Part shown: positions 11,945-22,912 of the stretch, piece by piece
How the letters are laid out: each line of letters opens with the position of its first letter
Numbering within the stretch: position 1 is the first letter of the stretch
Origin: Ilex aquifolium
Taxonomy: Eukaryota > Streptophyta > Magnoliopsida > Aquifoliales > Aquifoliaceae
Reading direction: 5' to 3'
DNA: 64,000 bases
Assembly: GCA_951799425.1 (NCBI GenBank)
Contig: OX637406.1
Location: 26,220,390 to 26,284,389, forward strand
Translations under genes and position numbers: made by a program
The notes under the pieces: generated by a model
Seen by the model: the letters and a program-made list of their open reading frames with translations, nothing else
The model's database searches: none
What the model was told of the DNA's origin: nothing

Positions 11945-12130
11945 TCGTACGTATATTCGCCACTAAGGCCATAACTTATCCTTTATGACTATATCTGCCT
12001 CAAAGGCATAATTCTGCCACTAAGGCACAATCCGCCACTAAGGCTATACAACCGCCACTATAGCCAAACATTCGCCTTTAAGGTTATACTAGCAACATAG
12101 GCTATTCACCTGTCAATAAGGCTGTTTAAC
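11945..12130. repeat. Degenerate minisatellite in E1 5' LTR
   Basis: A unit close to 'cgccactaaggc' with variable tails recurs about ten times (cgccactaaggcc, gccactaaggca, cgccactaaggct, cgccactatagcc, cgcctttaaggtt and so on). The unit is not palindromic and differs from the CG-centred palindromes of the other LTRs. Confidence 0.8.
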
Positions 12131-12775
12131 TTACACATTGCCATTACCAGTCAATAGTCCACACATTCATTCATTAACGATAAATTGATATTAGCCAATA
12201 AGGCTATATTCACCACTTAAGACCACATAGCATATTCGTATAACTATCTCAAGCCAATAATCAACACATTCATACATTAAAACATAGGTACACTCTTGCT
12301 ATTAACAATTATATGAAATAGCATACTCACCACAAAGACCTCGACAACTGGGTAATGTCACTCTCAACCTCTAGGTGGAGCCGAAATAGTTGGAGTCACC
12401 TCCGAACCTTCAACAAGGATTTAGACCATCCAAAACAAAACCCCCCATCAAGCCACTTCAAAGTCTTTTACTTGGAACCAAAAAACAAAGGCTAAGCTTG
12501 TACGAGTTTATCTCTTAGGTTATAATATACTTTAATCTATAAGGCATAATATGGAAGTGCCACCTATTAGCATGACAATGCATTAATATGATTATTTAAC
12601 CTTTTTCCTTCACCTTTCACCTATGAGTATTTTCCCACACAAAACTTTTGATAAAATATTACATCTAATCCACCATTTTCTATGCAATTACTAATTAATT
12701 TGATTTTTTTCCTTAGGTGAAAACAAATGTATGATTGATCCTATAATATATATATATTCTAAATGAAATGTGTTC

Positions 12776-13700
12776 ATGTCAGATCTCACAAGTTCACACT
12801 TTAGTTTGCATTGTAACGATTCCATCCTTAAATCAAAGTCGAAATGTACATTGCTATGAGTCATATTAGGGGATAGAGAACTTAGTGGCATAAATATTAT
12901 TGCATGATTTTTGCCAAAGCCATGGACTCTAAGTATTAGTGATAGGTGAATACATGGTTAAAGGTTAGTCAAACCCCAATCCCTTAAAAGATGCCGAAGG
13001 CCAATTGTGAGAAAAGAGCCCAATGTGGCTAAATCTAAAAAGAAGAGGCATAAATAAATGACTAAAAATAATTTCATTTAAATTGTGAGAGTACTTATAC
13101 TGAATTTTAAATTGCTCATGTATAAAGCTCATAGAGCTCATGCTAATCTTGAATAGAAGCATACATTAATTAATACAGAATTCACAATCGTGTTAATTGA
13201 ATTCATAGAGTAGAAGGGATAAAAGAAAAGGGGAGACATCAAAAAGAAAACTATTGGGACCCTCATGTATTCACTTAGAAAATGCATTAGGATTTCATGT
13301 TAAGCTTATTAATGATTTAAGCTAATCAAAATCTTTTTGTGTTGGAGATTGATTTCACACACGATGCACTTGAATTTTTCCAAGTTGAACAAATTTTGAA
13401 CACATGTGAGTGAAATTGAACTAAGTGAGGAAACATTGTTTTAGGATGCATGAAATTGAGTTCATATTCTTAAATATGCCTTAGAGTAATGTATTGAGAT
13501 CATGAATTTTGGATGGATTAATGATAATGTGAATATGTGTGATTTTCATGTTATTGAACTTTGAGCATTTATTGTTTAAAATTGAAAATTGTTTTAATTT
13601 TGATTCAAATTCATCCATTCATGTGCATTGAATTGCATTTAAGTTGTATATACATCATATATGCATGTTACGACTCATTGGAGAAGGGTTTAACTGGACT
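12776..13700. other. Unassigned AT-rich sequence
   Basis: I see no convincing coding region, LTR boundary or RNA gene here. The short frames at 12965-13162 (minus) and 13561-13905 (plus) have no recognisable domain. It may be decayed internal sequence upstream of R1. Confidence 0.6.
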
Positions 13701-13980
13701 AGACTGCAAAAAGCAAAAGTATTCTACTCTAGGGCTCACTCGAGCTGCTAGTGACATTGCTCAAGTGATCTGTATCGGGATTCGGCACTACTGTCTTAAG
13801 AAGCCAGATTTTGACAATTTTCTCTCATCCACTTCCAAGATTAATCCCACTTACTTTCTAGCCTACCCATTGCATTTCCAAGTACTTAAACTTAATATGG
13901 AATGAGATTAAGTGCAAGTTTGAGTTTAGATCCTAGTTTATTATACTCATTTACACATTTTCACCAATTATTTTTGGAAA

Positions 13981-15060
13981 ATGCCTCCTAGAGCTGAGAA
14001 GAGAGCTAAGGTCCAAGGAGCTAGAGGGAGAGGTTGATTCCAGACTCCGTAGTACTGAGATTTGTATAGGAGATAGTTCTCATTCGGACCTGTGTTAATC
14101 GAGGAGGAGTGAACACCATTGGGGTAAGTCATATTACTATCCCTTCGAGCTTCGAGTCTAGAGAGTGAGTGACCTATTTGCGGCACCTATGCATGCAAAT
14201 ATGGATATGGTCAGGGAGTTTTACGCACACATTTATGACACTACTGAGGATAGTGAGCACTTTACGACCTATATCCGAGGTATGTTATTCAAGTTCTCTA
14301 CATACCTTATTGCCACCACCTTGCATCTTCCTAAGGTAGCTCGTGATGCTTACTGTTCTAGACCAGAGAGTGCCTTCCTACTATGTCTATTGTGGCATTT
14401 TTGTTATACGGAGTTCCTTATCCCGATGGCTGGAACCACCAATTATGGTATTAGAAGGACTTGACTAAGGATTATAGGTTCATCAATCTGATTTCAACTA
14501 CAACATCGATACTTATACACATCTTTACTTTTCCTACGACCCGAGCTTACCTGTTATATGCTATTGGTACGGGGTTAGAGATTGATTTTCCACGTGTGAT
14601 CTTTAGAATGATCTAGAGAGCATTCGATGAGGGGAGGATTTTTGATAGTCTACCATTTGGGTCTCTTATCATCTGAGCATGTCTAAATTAGGGTGCTGAG
14701 GCATTAGAGACCGATCAGTTGTTGAGACTCAAGAGACCTCTAGGGAAGGAGTCTTTGACACATAGTGAGACACATGCTCGATATAATTTTGACTCTATAG
14801 AGGCTAAGGTAGTGGGTGACAAGATGGAGGCTGAACTTCATGGTCCTACTACTGAGCCTAGCTCATCAAGTCATGCACCACCACCGAGGCATGCTTGAGC
14901 TAGCACCTCGTGGACACCATTCCCTAGGACACCACCTGTAGTTGTACTTGATCAGTGGATTGCTGTTTACATAACCTTGGTTTAACTATAGAGTAGTATA
15001 GATCAGCAGCAGTGGAGTTTGATACAACCATTTGAGCTATTCATTTAGAGACTTATGTGA
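13981..15060 (+). pseudogene. R1: 'putative plant transposon protein' ORF remnant
   Basis: The frame starts MPPRAEKRAKVQGARGRG-stop. It continues after a break with NMDMVREFYAHIYDTTEDS and TYIRGMLFKFSTYLI (14165-14464), then YLLYAIGTGLEIDFPRVIF and LPFGSLI (14550-14660). These match my memory of the plant-specific 'putative plant transposon protein' domain found in large, often non-autonomous, LTR elements (FSxxxIN...IxFPxxIxxxI...). Stops and frameshifts occur throughout. The function of the family is not established. Downstream noncoding sequence and a polypurine tract suggest it belongs to an LTR element ending at 15966 onward. Confidence 0.75.
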
Positions 15061-15965
15061 GCTTGAGAGTGTTTTTATATTCAGTCATGGCCTGTACTAA
15101 AGTGCTCTATATTTTTTTTGACTTTTCCAATTTGTTTACTTTTGTTTGTTTAGTTAAATTTTTGTTTGTTGTGATATACTCTTAGTCCTAATCTTGATGT
15201 TTTTATCATATTTGACTTTGAGTTAGATGTCTTGTTTGTCCTTTGCTTATCTTCTTGCATGATTTGGTTAGTTGATGTGCATTCATACCTTCTTGTTATA
15301 CTATGATTCTATGTCATGATTGTTATATGTTATCATTGGGTTACATTTATAGCAACTAAGATAATAATATGTTGGGTAAGTTGATTCTGTACAATGCTTG
15401 TTGCATGTTGTCATTGGATTGACTTTTGTGACAAAAATGGGAGCGAATATTTTAGGTACATAGGAGAGGAATCATAAAGATTTACTCTTGACTAGGATAG
15501 ATATGTTGCATGTGAAAATAGAAAGGGGAAGTAAATTTACAAACTTGGCATGAAGTCACCTATCTTACACTTTGTTTATTTTTCACTTGTTATTTTACTT
15601 GTGAACACCAACTAAGGGGGAGAATACTTGGGCAAGTTAGTTCCTAACATGTTACATATTTGCACTGACATGATGTATACATACTTATGTCCTATGCTAA
15701 TTTGGTATTTTCCAAACCTGTGATTATGTTATGTATTTCTCAAATGTATGATGTTTTTCACGAGGGTTTGGTTTGAGTGCTATTGTGTAGGACTATGATC
15801 TTCAAGTTTCATTTAAATAAGTAAATCTTGTAATTAAATAGAGATTTAGGACGTGTACATGAGAGTTGAGATTAGATTTACAATTTATTTTGTTCAATGG
15901 TTTGTGGGTTGTAATCTTAATTTTTAACTTATTTATTTTGTCACGAAATTACCAAAAGGGGAGAT
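15061..15965 (+). other. R1 noncoding 3' region with polypurine tracts
   Basis: There is no open frame of note. An inner purine tract (aagggggagaatac, about 15614-15627) and a terminal one (aaaaggggagat, 15954-15965) are present. The second sits directly before TGTTAGATC, the usual start of copia/SIRE-like LTRs. Confidence 0.65.
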
Positions 15966-16320
15966 TGTTAGATCACATTTTATAATTGACTAATTTCGTA
16001 AAGTCCATTATAAATTTTAACCTTTTTTATGGCCATAATGCTATCAAGTTGAAGATCCAAAAGCGTCATTGAAGGGAGGAGATCAAACGTTAAAGCAACA
16101 TCATTTAACATTTGTATGCACCTTCATGCTTAGGAAAAAAGGTAATGACATAGACACCTAAAATGAACCATTAGTTACTTTTAACTTAGGAAGATTAGGA
16201 TGAAAATGGAATAACAATTTGTGTATGGCTCTTAGGTGATTTCAACAGAAATGATTTTCTAAATAATTTTGTATTTTGATAAGATAGATTGAGCCATTAT
16301 CGAACCTCTTTTGAGAACAC
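15966..16320 (+). repeat. R1 3' LTR, first 355 bp
   Basis: It starts TGTTAGATCAC right after a polypurine tract, as in SIRE-type copia elements, and is cut at 16321 by S1. The rest may lie in backbone V (20390 onward, and 29679-29787 and 51405-52190), which has the same orientation and ends with a copia-like LTR 3' end. This linkage is inference. Confidence 0.55.
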
Positions 16321-16825
16321 TGTAGACCCCCAACATGTTTATCTTAATATAGTGCTGTAATTATTTTGTATTGCTTATTTATTTAATGACGTAAGAATGA
16401 ACCATATAGGTTGTAAGAGTAGAAATAAATAATTGGGAGATAAATTGATCATGAAGTTTAAGTTTCAGAGGCGTTTAAACTTGAGAAGGCTAGATAGGTA
16501 AGTTTCTAAACATTTTTAGATCAAAATAATAGCATCATTGAATCTGGAAGGTCGAGAAACTTTAGGAGAGGTTATATGGGGAATATAAGAAGTTAGGAAG
16601 CATTCCGAAATTAAAGTGCATTTTAGAAAGAATTCGAGTGGGAAGGAATTTGATATTACCTTAGTATTTCAGTAATAACTTTTTATCCCAATATATGATT
16701 GATCTGAAATTTGGACAGTAAAAAGTAGACTTTAAGGGCTACAAAAGTGTTTTTAACAAAAAAATTGTGAATTGACTTTTAAATAGGTCAGAATCGAGCT
16801 GGAAGTTGGGAGTATACTGTCACAC

Positions 16826-16927
16826 ATGTCCGAATGAAAATAGACATGCGTCCATATGCATTTGGCAGAAAGTTAGGCGAAAAGACACACGTTTGGATGC
16901 ACCAGGCAGAGGGTCGCACGTCCCTAA
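16826..16927 (+). repeat. Degenerate palindrome array in S1
   Basis: At the place where S3 and S4 carry perfect palindromes, S1 has tgtccgaat, gcgtccatatgc, cgtttggatg and cgcacgtccc. Each is explainable as a decayed CGTCC|GGACG site. Spacing is about 23, 41 and 28 bp. The assignment rests on position and partial match. Confidence 0.45.
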
Positions 16928-16958
16928 CCTGTTTTGGGTGTTCTCTCCAATTTTTACA

Positions 16959-16967
16959 TTATAAATA
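16959..16967 (+). promoter_or_regulatory. S1 TATA box
   Basis: TTATAAATA lies at the position equivalent to CTATAAATA in S3 and S4, just downstream of the degenerate palindromes. Confidence 0.7.
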
Positions 16968-17701
16968 CCTAGGGAATGACCCTTAGGCTTTGTTTCATCA
17001 GTTTTTCATCGTAAAAAAACCCTAGAGGGTGAGAAGAAAGGAGAGAAAGCAATACATGAAGGGATTTTTGCATAGAAGATGAATAGAACATGCTAGGGTT
17101 TGCATCACAAACTACGGAATAAAGGTGGAGGATTCTTCTTGAGTTCTTTCATTGAGACTTATGGTAATACCTATGCATGTTTTAAAACTTCTTGTCTATT
17201 ATATGTTAAATAAACATTTGTTCTTGATTTATTTTCGATTAACATGTGGTTTTCAACAAGATACATGTCTTGCATTCAAGAAACATCGTTCTTGAATTTC
17301 CAAAAACCCTAGTTTGCTAAATACATGTTCTAAATATGAAAAATACATGGATTCTTGATTTCTAAATTCACATTCTTGATTGAATTATGTTTTAATCAAT
17401 TACTTGTTCTTGTTCTAATAAATTGTAATTTTTGGAATGAACCCTAGAATTTTGATATCGCAATTATAAATGTTTTCTTGACATGATCTCTTGCATATTT
17501 TAATTCATTTATTATTTTATATTGAGAATGGTAGAATTGTGATACTTCATTTTGTATGGAAATCGTGATTGGTTGAGATCACGATTTTTGAGGAAGTTAT
17601 GCTTTTATCTTTGTACGGTTTGGGTGTGATAGACTTGGATTGCCTTCAAAAGATGCCATAGAGTGTTAGAGGTTAGTCTATCCCAGTGGGGGTGAGATGG
17701 T

Positions 17702-19532
17702 TGCTTGATTGTTTCCGTTGTATGCCCTATTCTCCGAACATGAACCCTCAATGTGTATATGGCTTATGTGTGGGTGAGTGTCACTCTCACTCGGGTTCAA
17801 TGCACGAGATGGGAAAACGGATGTGTGGAATGAAATGTGTGTGTGTGTGTGTGTGAACAAAAGTGCTCCCCAAGCGCAGAGATACTTTCGAGTGTCGTGT
17901 TTTACTTGGAATTAAGTATTCCAAGGTCGTCTCCTCAGGGAAGGAAGGTGATTTTGTGAAAATGGAAAAGTGTAAAAATCTTTGAAGTTTGAGTTTGGTT
18001 TGTGATTGTGTCTTGATGAAATTAAAATGGAAACAAGTGTTGGCTAATCCGAAGGGGTCATTCCAATTGGAATGCCAACTCAACTCAGGACTTTCCTCCA
18101 ATGGTGTCTAGATGTTTGATTGATTCGTAGGAAGCGGGAGACTAAAATGGAGGTGAGGATTCAAGCATACACTGTGACAAGTCTACGGTGTATCAAGAAC
18201 TCACAACCACGTCTACACTCAACCTAGTCAAACCGAATCAACGTACACTACGAGGAGGAATGAAAATGAGTTGAAATAGCATACCCAAGAGGAGTTCTCC
18301 CTTGGATTAGCCAACTTAAAGTTTAGCTACTCATGAATAATGGAAGGAAATGCATAATGTAAAGAGACATAATAAAGGAAAGAAGATTAGAACTTAACTT
18401 AATACAAGAAATCTTAAACTATGAAGAAAAATATTCAATACCCATTTTAAAAGCTTAGAATGAAGAAAGCTTAATACAACAATGGTGAAATCCAAAATGC
18501 ATAACTAAACTTGCAATACTCTTGAAATAAATGATATTAAGTGCAATAAAGGAAGCTTACAAGAGTCTTACAGAAGATTACAAGTGAAAATGGGTAAAAG
18601 AAATGCAAAAATCTAACTTATCTCTCTAAAACTACTCCTAAGCTTAGGTAGCCTTCTCCCTCTAGCTTGTGTGAAAAATGCTGAATATATGGTGTAGAGA
18701 GACTTCAAATTTCGTCCATGAGGCTCTCCATAGCCTATGTGCAGGCCTCCCATCAATGGGAGGTGAGTTGATTGGCTTGGCAGGCTAGGAGAAGCCTACC
18801 CAACAACCCCCTGGCTCCGCTCTTCTCTCCCATCCTCATAAATGCAATGGCCTCCAAAGTCCACCCCTAGGTGTGGGGAGGCATGTATGTGTGTAAGGGA
18901 TGTCAGGGACAAGTGGGAGAATCAATGGTGGGACCCCTAAGAAAGTGGAGCTTGAGTTGCAGGCTTTCTGGGAAAAACCTTCCGGAAGGTCGAAGTAAAC
19001 CTTCCGGAAGGTTGTTTCCAGTAGGCTAAACCTTTCGGAAGGTCTTCTGGAAGGTGCCAACTCAGGACCATTTTTCGTAAAATTGTCATAACTTTTGATC
19101 CAACCGCCCGATTGAGCTGAAATTTTGGCACAATACAGAGGATATCCAGATCTACAACTCTCATGTTTTGCATGTTTTCCGATTCGAAGTGTATCATGGT
19201 CAAACATGGGGAAAACAGAGGTACCAATTCCAGTGGGCTAAACCTTCCGGAAGGTCTATGCAAACCTTCCGGAAGGTTTTCTTCCCAATGCATTTTTTCT
19301 TGATTTCTTCACATTCTAAGCCTCCCAATCCTCATGTAATGTGTCCATATCTTCACTACTCATTCACACTTAGTTGCAGAGCTCCAAAAGCCATCATTTA
19401 CGCTATGATTACCTGCAACATAAAAATTTCCACATTATTCATAACTTTGACTAACTCTAAGTAATTAAATGCAAAGTTAAGTTAAAATGCATGTAATGAG
19501 GCCGTTAAATATGCAATATTACGCGCTCATCA
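17702..19532 (-). repeat. S2: type III solo LTR
   Basis: It runs TGCTTGATT...GCTCATCA and is flanked by the TSD ATGGT (17697-17701 and 19533-19537). The S1 sequence resumes in register after it. In element sense it begins TGATGAGCGCG, like S7 (TGATGAGTGCG) and E5 (TGATGAGCAC). No internal region is present, so it arose by LTR-LTR recombination. A GT microsatellite near 17838-17856 has a CA counterpart in the E6 LTR. Confidence 0.95.
18976..19280 (-). repeat. Palindrome array AACCTTCCGGAAGGTT in S2
   Basis: There are four perfect CTTCCGGAAG cores (18979, 19001, 19244, 19266), plus decayed copies ctttcggaag and cttctggaag near 19030-19052. Both perfect pairs are exactly 22 bp centre to centre. 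In element sense the array lies about 140 bp upstream of a TATA-like catttatgagg. Confidence 0.92.
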
Positions 19533-20389
19533 ATGGTTGCCTAACACTTATAGTTTGTTGTTTGTGAGAGCAACCACTATTGTTCACGTAAGTTTGAGGT
19601 TGACGGATGGTATACCTTTCTTGAGAAGGATTCGTCAATGCCGTGTGAGATGGTATACGCCATTTCTATTGTGGTTTCTGATGTGGCCCTGTAAGGAATT
19701 ATTGAGATTGTTTGTGGTTGTGATGGGTGAACGAAGTAGGAACGTTGTGTAGATTCCTAAGAAGCAACCGACATACATAAGATGCATGAGAAAATTGAGA
19801 TGTTGTTATTGAATTATTCATTGATTACTCTAATCTTTAAATGTTTATTCCTATTATTGAATTACTATATTCCGTACACTCGAGATCATTATTACTGTCA
19901 TTGTTTTACTTTTGGAAAAGTATATATGTTATTTTCTTAAAAGAGACTTGGCATCTTTATCATGTTTAAAAAACCTTGTATGGATTTTAGAGGGATTTCC
20001 TACGGGCTTTTGCTCATCCCCTATAACCACACATTTACAGATTTTGGCATAGAAGAGAATGTCGATGTGGATGAGCAGGTTGACTACGAGGCGGTGGAGA
20101 ATCAAGATGTGGACCCTATCTTAGAGGAATATAGTTTTTTTATTTTTGGTTTAGAGTTTGAGAGATTTCTATGAAATAATGTTTCCGCTAGTTTTAATTA
20201 TTCTACTACTAGATACTATTTGGTTTTGAATTGTAAGTTAGAGAAGTTACAATTTTTATTGACTGTAGTATTTATACTTTATCAGATGGATGAATGGTTG
20301 ATTGTTTTTAATGGTTATTTTTAGATGGTCTCATGATTGGATGGTTTATATATAGTAATGCCTTCCAGGGTAGATTTTGGGGCGTTATA

Positions 20390-20930
20390 GTTTTGGTATT
20401 AGAGCCAACTCTCTTGTAGTCGGTGGAGGGGGTGGACCCTACGTGGGCCTCTAAGGGGGTGGAGTGTAATAGCCTGGCAAAAGGCCTTGTGAGGTGAGGA
20501 GGTGCTATAGTTGTATGTGTTGCATCCCACATCGACTCGGGAGGGGGAGTGACTAGGCTATGTATGTGGTGTGCTCACCTTTAATTCTCAAGAGGCCTTT
20601 TATGAGGCAAAACCCTAGAGGAACTAAACCATGAGGGTGTATGGGCACCCAAAATGGACAATATCTTGACAATTGTGGCTAATCGTTACAAACAACCTTT
20701 AGTGCTCAAGAGGATTAGTTTTTGCTTGGTTTTGTTCTTCAAAAATTGGTAGAGACCAAGCTATGCTCACCAGCCTTAGCTAAAGCGGTCTCTTTATGAC
20801 TTAGGGAATTAGACGGGAAAAGGCCCTGGGGGAACAACATAGAGCTCGCTCGAGCGGGCCTTCATGGTCGCTTGAGTAGTGCACATGGTCGCAAGAGCGG
20901 TGCTACTCCTGGACAGGATGGAAACGTGAG
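20390..20930 (+). other. Backbone V, part 1: PBS-like site and TRIM/copia-like sequence
   Basis: TGGTATTAGAGCC (20394-20406) follows S1. About 45 bp later comes a purine tract (aagggggtggag) and then tgtaatagcc, which could be the start of another LTR. A 'tcccacatcgactcggg' motif near 20525, common in plant TRIM-like repeats, is present. No coding capacity is seen. The sequence continues at 29679 after E3, in register with the E3 TSD GTGAG. Confidence 0.55.
20845..20900 (+). repeat. Palindrome array CGCTCGAGCG in backbone V
   Basis: One perfect CGCTCGAGCG (20847-20856) and two decayed copies, cgcttgagta and cgcaagagcg (20890-20899), are 22 and 21 bp apart. With E3 and E4 removed, a TATA box follows about 130 bp downstream (51400). 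Confidence 0.75.
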
Positions 20931-21369
20931 TGATTCGCACTTTTTAGTGTGTCAGAATTATATTATTATATTACACCCAAGTATAAGTGGTCGAATTGTA
21001 GTTTTCTTGGTTTTTGAGTCCAAGTATCGATCCCACAGAGAGTTTTAGTAATTAAAATAAAATAAAATAAATAAAATAAAAATAAAGCAATAAAAAGGTT
21101 GTTTGGAGTAGTTTGATGTTTAATTGCTTGTGGTGTGAGCTTAGTCTAATGACGGTGCTAAAAACTTGATTCTAAAATAACAGGTGGAATAAAGGTGCAG
21201 AAATAAAATGCATACGTAAAACAAATGAATGACAGAAATATAAAAGATATCCTTCAGTTCAAGGATCCCACATGCTTTACATTGGTCTTGTTACGGAATT
21301 GCTACCTTACATCAGTTAACTTCCATTTTACTGGCAAGCTAACCGGCAGGTCTGATGTATATATATATT

Positions 21370-22080
21370 ATAACACAGCTGCTTCTTAGGCTACACTGGT
21401 TATATTTATGTCAAATGATTAACCCAAGCAAACCAGAAGGACAAGCCATTCATGAGGAATACTTGAGTTATTCACTTGATCTCATGATTGCAAATACGTA
21501 TATATATAATAAACCATAACACAGCTGCTTCTTAGGCTACACCGGTGGTAATATATAGCACAGTTGCTTCTTAGGCTACACTGGGCTTAGATGTTCCAAT
21601 TGATTAATTCAAGTAAAATCCGCAGGTGGTACAGACTATCTTCCGGTGACTTGTCAGGTCAACCGGTGGTAGTTAATCATAATACAGCTGCTTCTTAGGC
21701 TACACTGTATTTAGATATATCACCCAGCAAGTGAAGTTACTCGAACGACATACTTGAATTATTCAATAGGTTATCTTGTAATATATATATATATATATAT
21801 AGACAGTAGAACTTCCTCAGCGTTCCAGTGTAGGACTAGCCATACTGACAGGATCACCGGGGTTATTCTAGCAGGCAATATTATTATATATATAGTAATA
21901 CCAGGCGTCAGTGGAACTTCCTCAGCATTTCGGTGGAAACGCCGGGGTCATTCTAGCTGGCCCGTCTTATATATATATAATACTATCAGGCGTCAGTGGA
22001 ACTTCCTCAGCATTCCAGTGGAGGATTAACCATACCGGTAGGAACGCCGGGGTCATTCTAGCTGGCCCGTCTTGTATATA
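21370..22080 (-). repeat. Leader repeats in the E3 LTR (also at 28150-28860)
   Basis: A unit close to 'gctgcttcttaggctacac' occurs four times (about 21378, 21525, 21563, 21688). A second unit of about 85-100 bp beginning 'gaacttcctcagc' occurs three times (about 21808, 21915, 21998). Both lie downstream of the TATA box in element sense, so they should be in the transcript. The 5' LTR copy is the same. Confidence 0.85.
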
Positions 22081-22590
22081 TAATAAACGTATAAATAAAA
22101 CATCAGCAATTCCAAAAACAGATCAATATTATACATGTGTTCCCCTCGAACCGGAGGATATACGGAACTACTCACGCTCCATTGCTATAGACAAGCAAGG
22201 AGAGCTAGCAGTTGTCATTACAACAGAAAGGAAAGTGCGGAATTTAAATGTCTTTCGCAGGGAACGATTGAAACACAACCACTCTTATAATCGGTTAAGA
22301 TGAAAAAGTGGCGGCAGTTCAATTATTCGAATTGAAAGCTATACAAAAACTATAAAGGTACAGGACTTAGGACTGAAGTATAACACGGACCGGAGTGTAT
22401 TTTATCTTCTCTTTTCTTTCTCTCTTTTTCTCTCTTCAGAACTTCAGAACTTCAGAATCTCTCTCAGATCTCTCTGTTTCTCTCTTCTTTTCTGCCTCAG
22501 TCCGGCCGTGTATGAAAGCTGAAGAGTGTCCCTATTTATAGGCGTGGGAAGGCAAGTGGGAGAAGAGATGAGGCTGAGTCTGACAAGGGT

Positions 22591-22627
22591 GACCGTCCGG
22601 ACGGCAGTCCCACCGTCCGGACGGTGG
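22591..22627 (-). repeat. Palindrome pair ACCGTCCGGACGGT in E3 3' LTR
   Basis: There are two perfect CCGTCCGGACGG copies 20 bp centre to centre, about 50-85 bp upstream of the TATA box in element sense. Confidence 0.93.
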
Positions 22628-22895
22628 TGCTTTGCTGGAAACGGCCACTTGCATGCATGCTGAGTCTTCACGTTGGTTAATTACACTTTGGCCTTCATTC
22701 TTTACATTTCCTTGACATTGCTCCCTTGGTCTTGCGTTATTTCGGCATTTGTCCTGCAACTTTCAGATAAAATGTTATACCTAATATCATTCCCGCACAA
22801 ACCCTAATTCACTCTAAGTACTAATTTTTAGTGCATTTATTATACTAATTTAAATTTTTTGATTTTTTAATTTATACATAATTTAGGTTTAATCA

Positions 22896-22912
22896 CACCC
22901 CCTAACTTAAAC
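22896..22912 (-). promoter_or_regulatory. E3 polypurine tract
   Basis: The minus strand reads GTTTAAGTTAGGGGGTG directly against the 3' LTR. E5 has the similar CTTAAGTTGGGGGGTG. Confidence 0.8.

Larger units (their letters stand above)
1..12775 (-). mobile_element. E1: old Ty3/gypsy (chromovirus-like) element, cut by window edge, hosts E2
   Basis: Read on the minus strand the order is PBS, gag with CCHC knuckles, protease remnant, reverse transcriptase, RNase H, integrase and a GPF-containing C-terminus, which is the Ty3/gypsy order. The right-hand (5') LTR is split by E2, and the left-hand (3') LTR runs off the window. The two LTR copies align well (1-710 against about 12121-12775). Every coding part has frameshifts or stops, so the element is dead. 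The right boundary near 12775 is approximate, because the left target-site copy lies outside the window and no TSD can be checked. Confidence 0.88.
5515..12775 (-). repeat. E1 5' LTR, split by E2
   Basis: The LTR starts TGACACCC just after the PBS at 5501-5508, breaks at 5617, and resumes at 11498 after E2 and its TSD copy. It ends near 12775 (tgttca). The length without the insert is about 1.4 kb. The part from 12121 onward is nearly identical in layout to the partial LTR at 1-710. The outer end is placed by comparison only. Confidence 0.8.
16321..20389 (+). repeat. S1: type II LTR, split by S2, followed by a PBS
   Basis: It begins TGTAGACCCCC and ends ttttggggcgttata, aligning along its length with S4 (34953-37244) and S3 (31658-33829). 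Removing S2 (17702-19532 and one TSD) leaves about 2.2 kb. The flanking five bases do not match (aacac against gtttt). Instead TGGTATTAGAGCC, an iMet-type PBS, follows at 20394. It therefore looks like the 5' LTR of a truncated or recombined element, not a clean solo LTR. Confidence 0.85.
20931..22895 (-). repeat. E3 3' LTR (type IV)
   Basis: This is the partner of 27711-29673. It holds the CGTCCGGACG palindrome pair, a TATA box at 22533-22541 (CTATAAATA on the minus strand) and, downstream in element sense, two groups of leader repeats. The 130-residue frame at 21911-22303 lies across those repeats and is not a gene. Confidence 0.96.

Noticed and set aside
11945..12130. E1 LTR minisatellite as another palindrome array
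   Set aside because: The unit cgccactaaggc is not self-complementary and has no CG centre.
21911..22303. 130-residue ORF, repeated almost exactly at 28689-29081
   Set aside because: Both copies lie in the E3 LTRs across tandem leader repeats; the duplication is the LTR pair, not a gene family.
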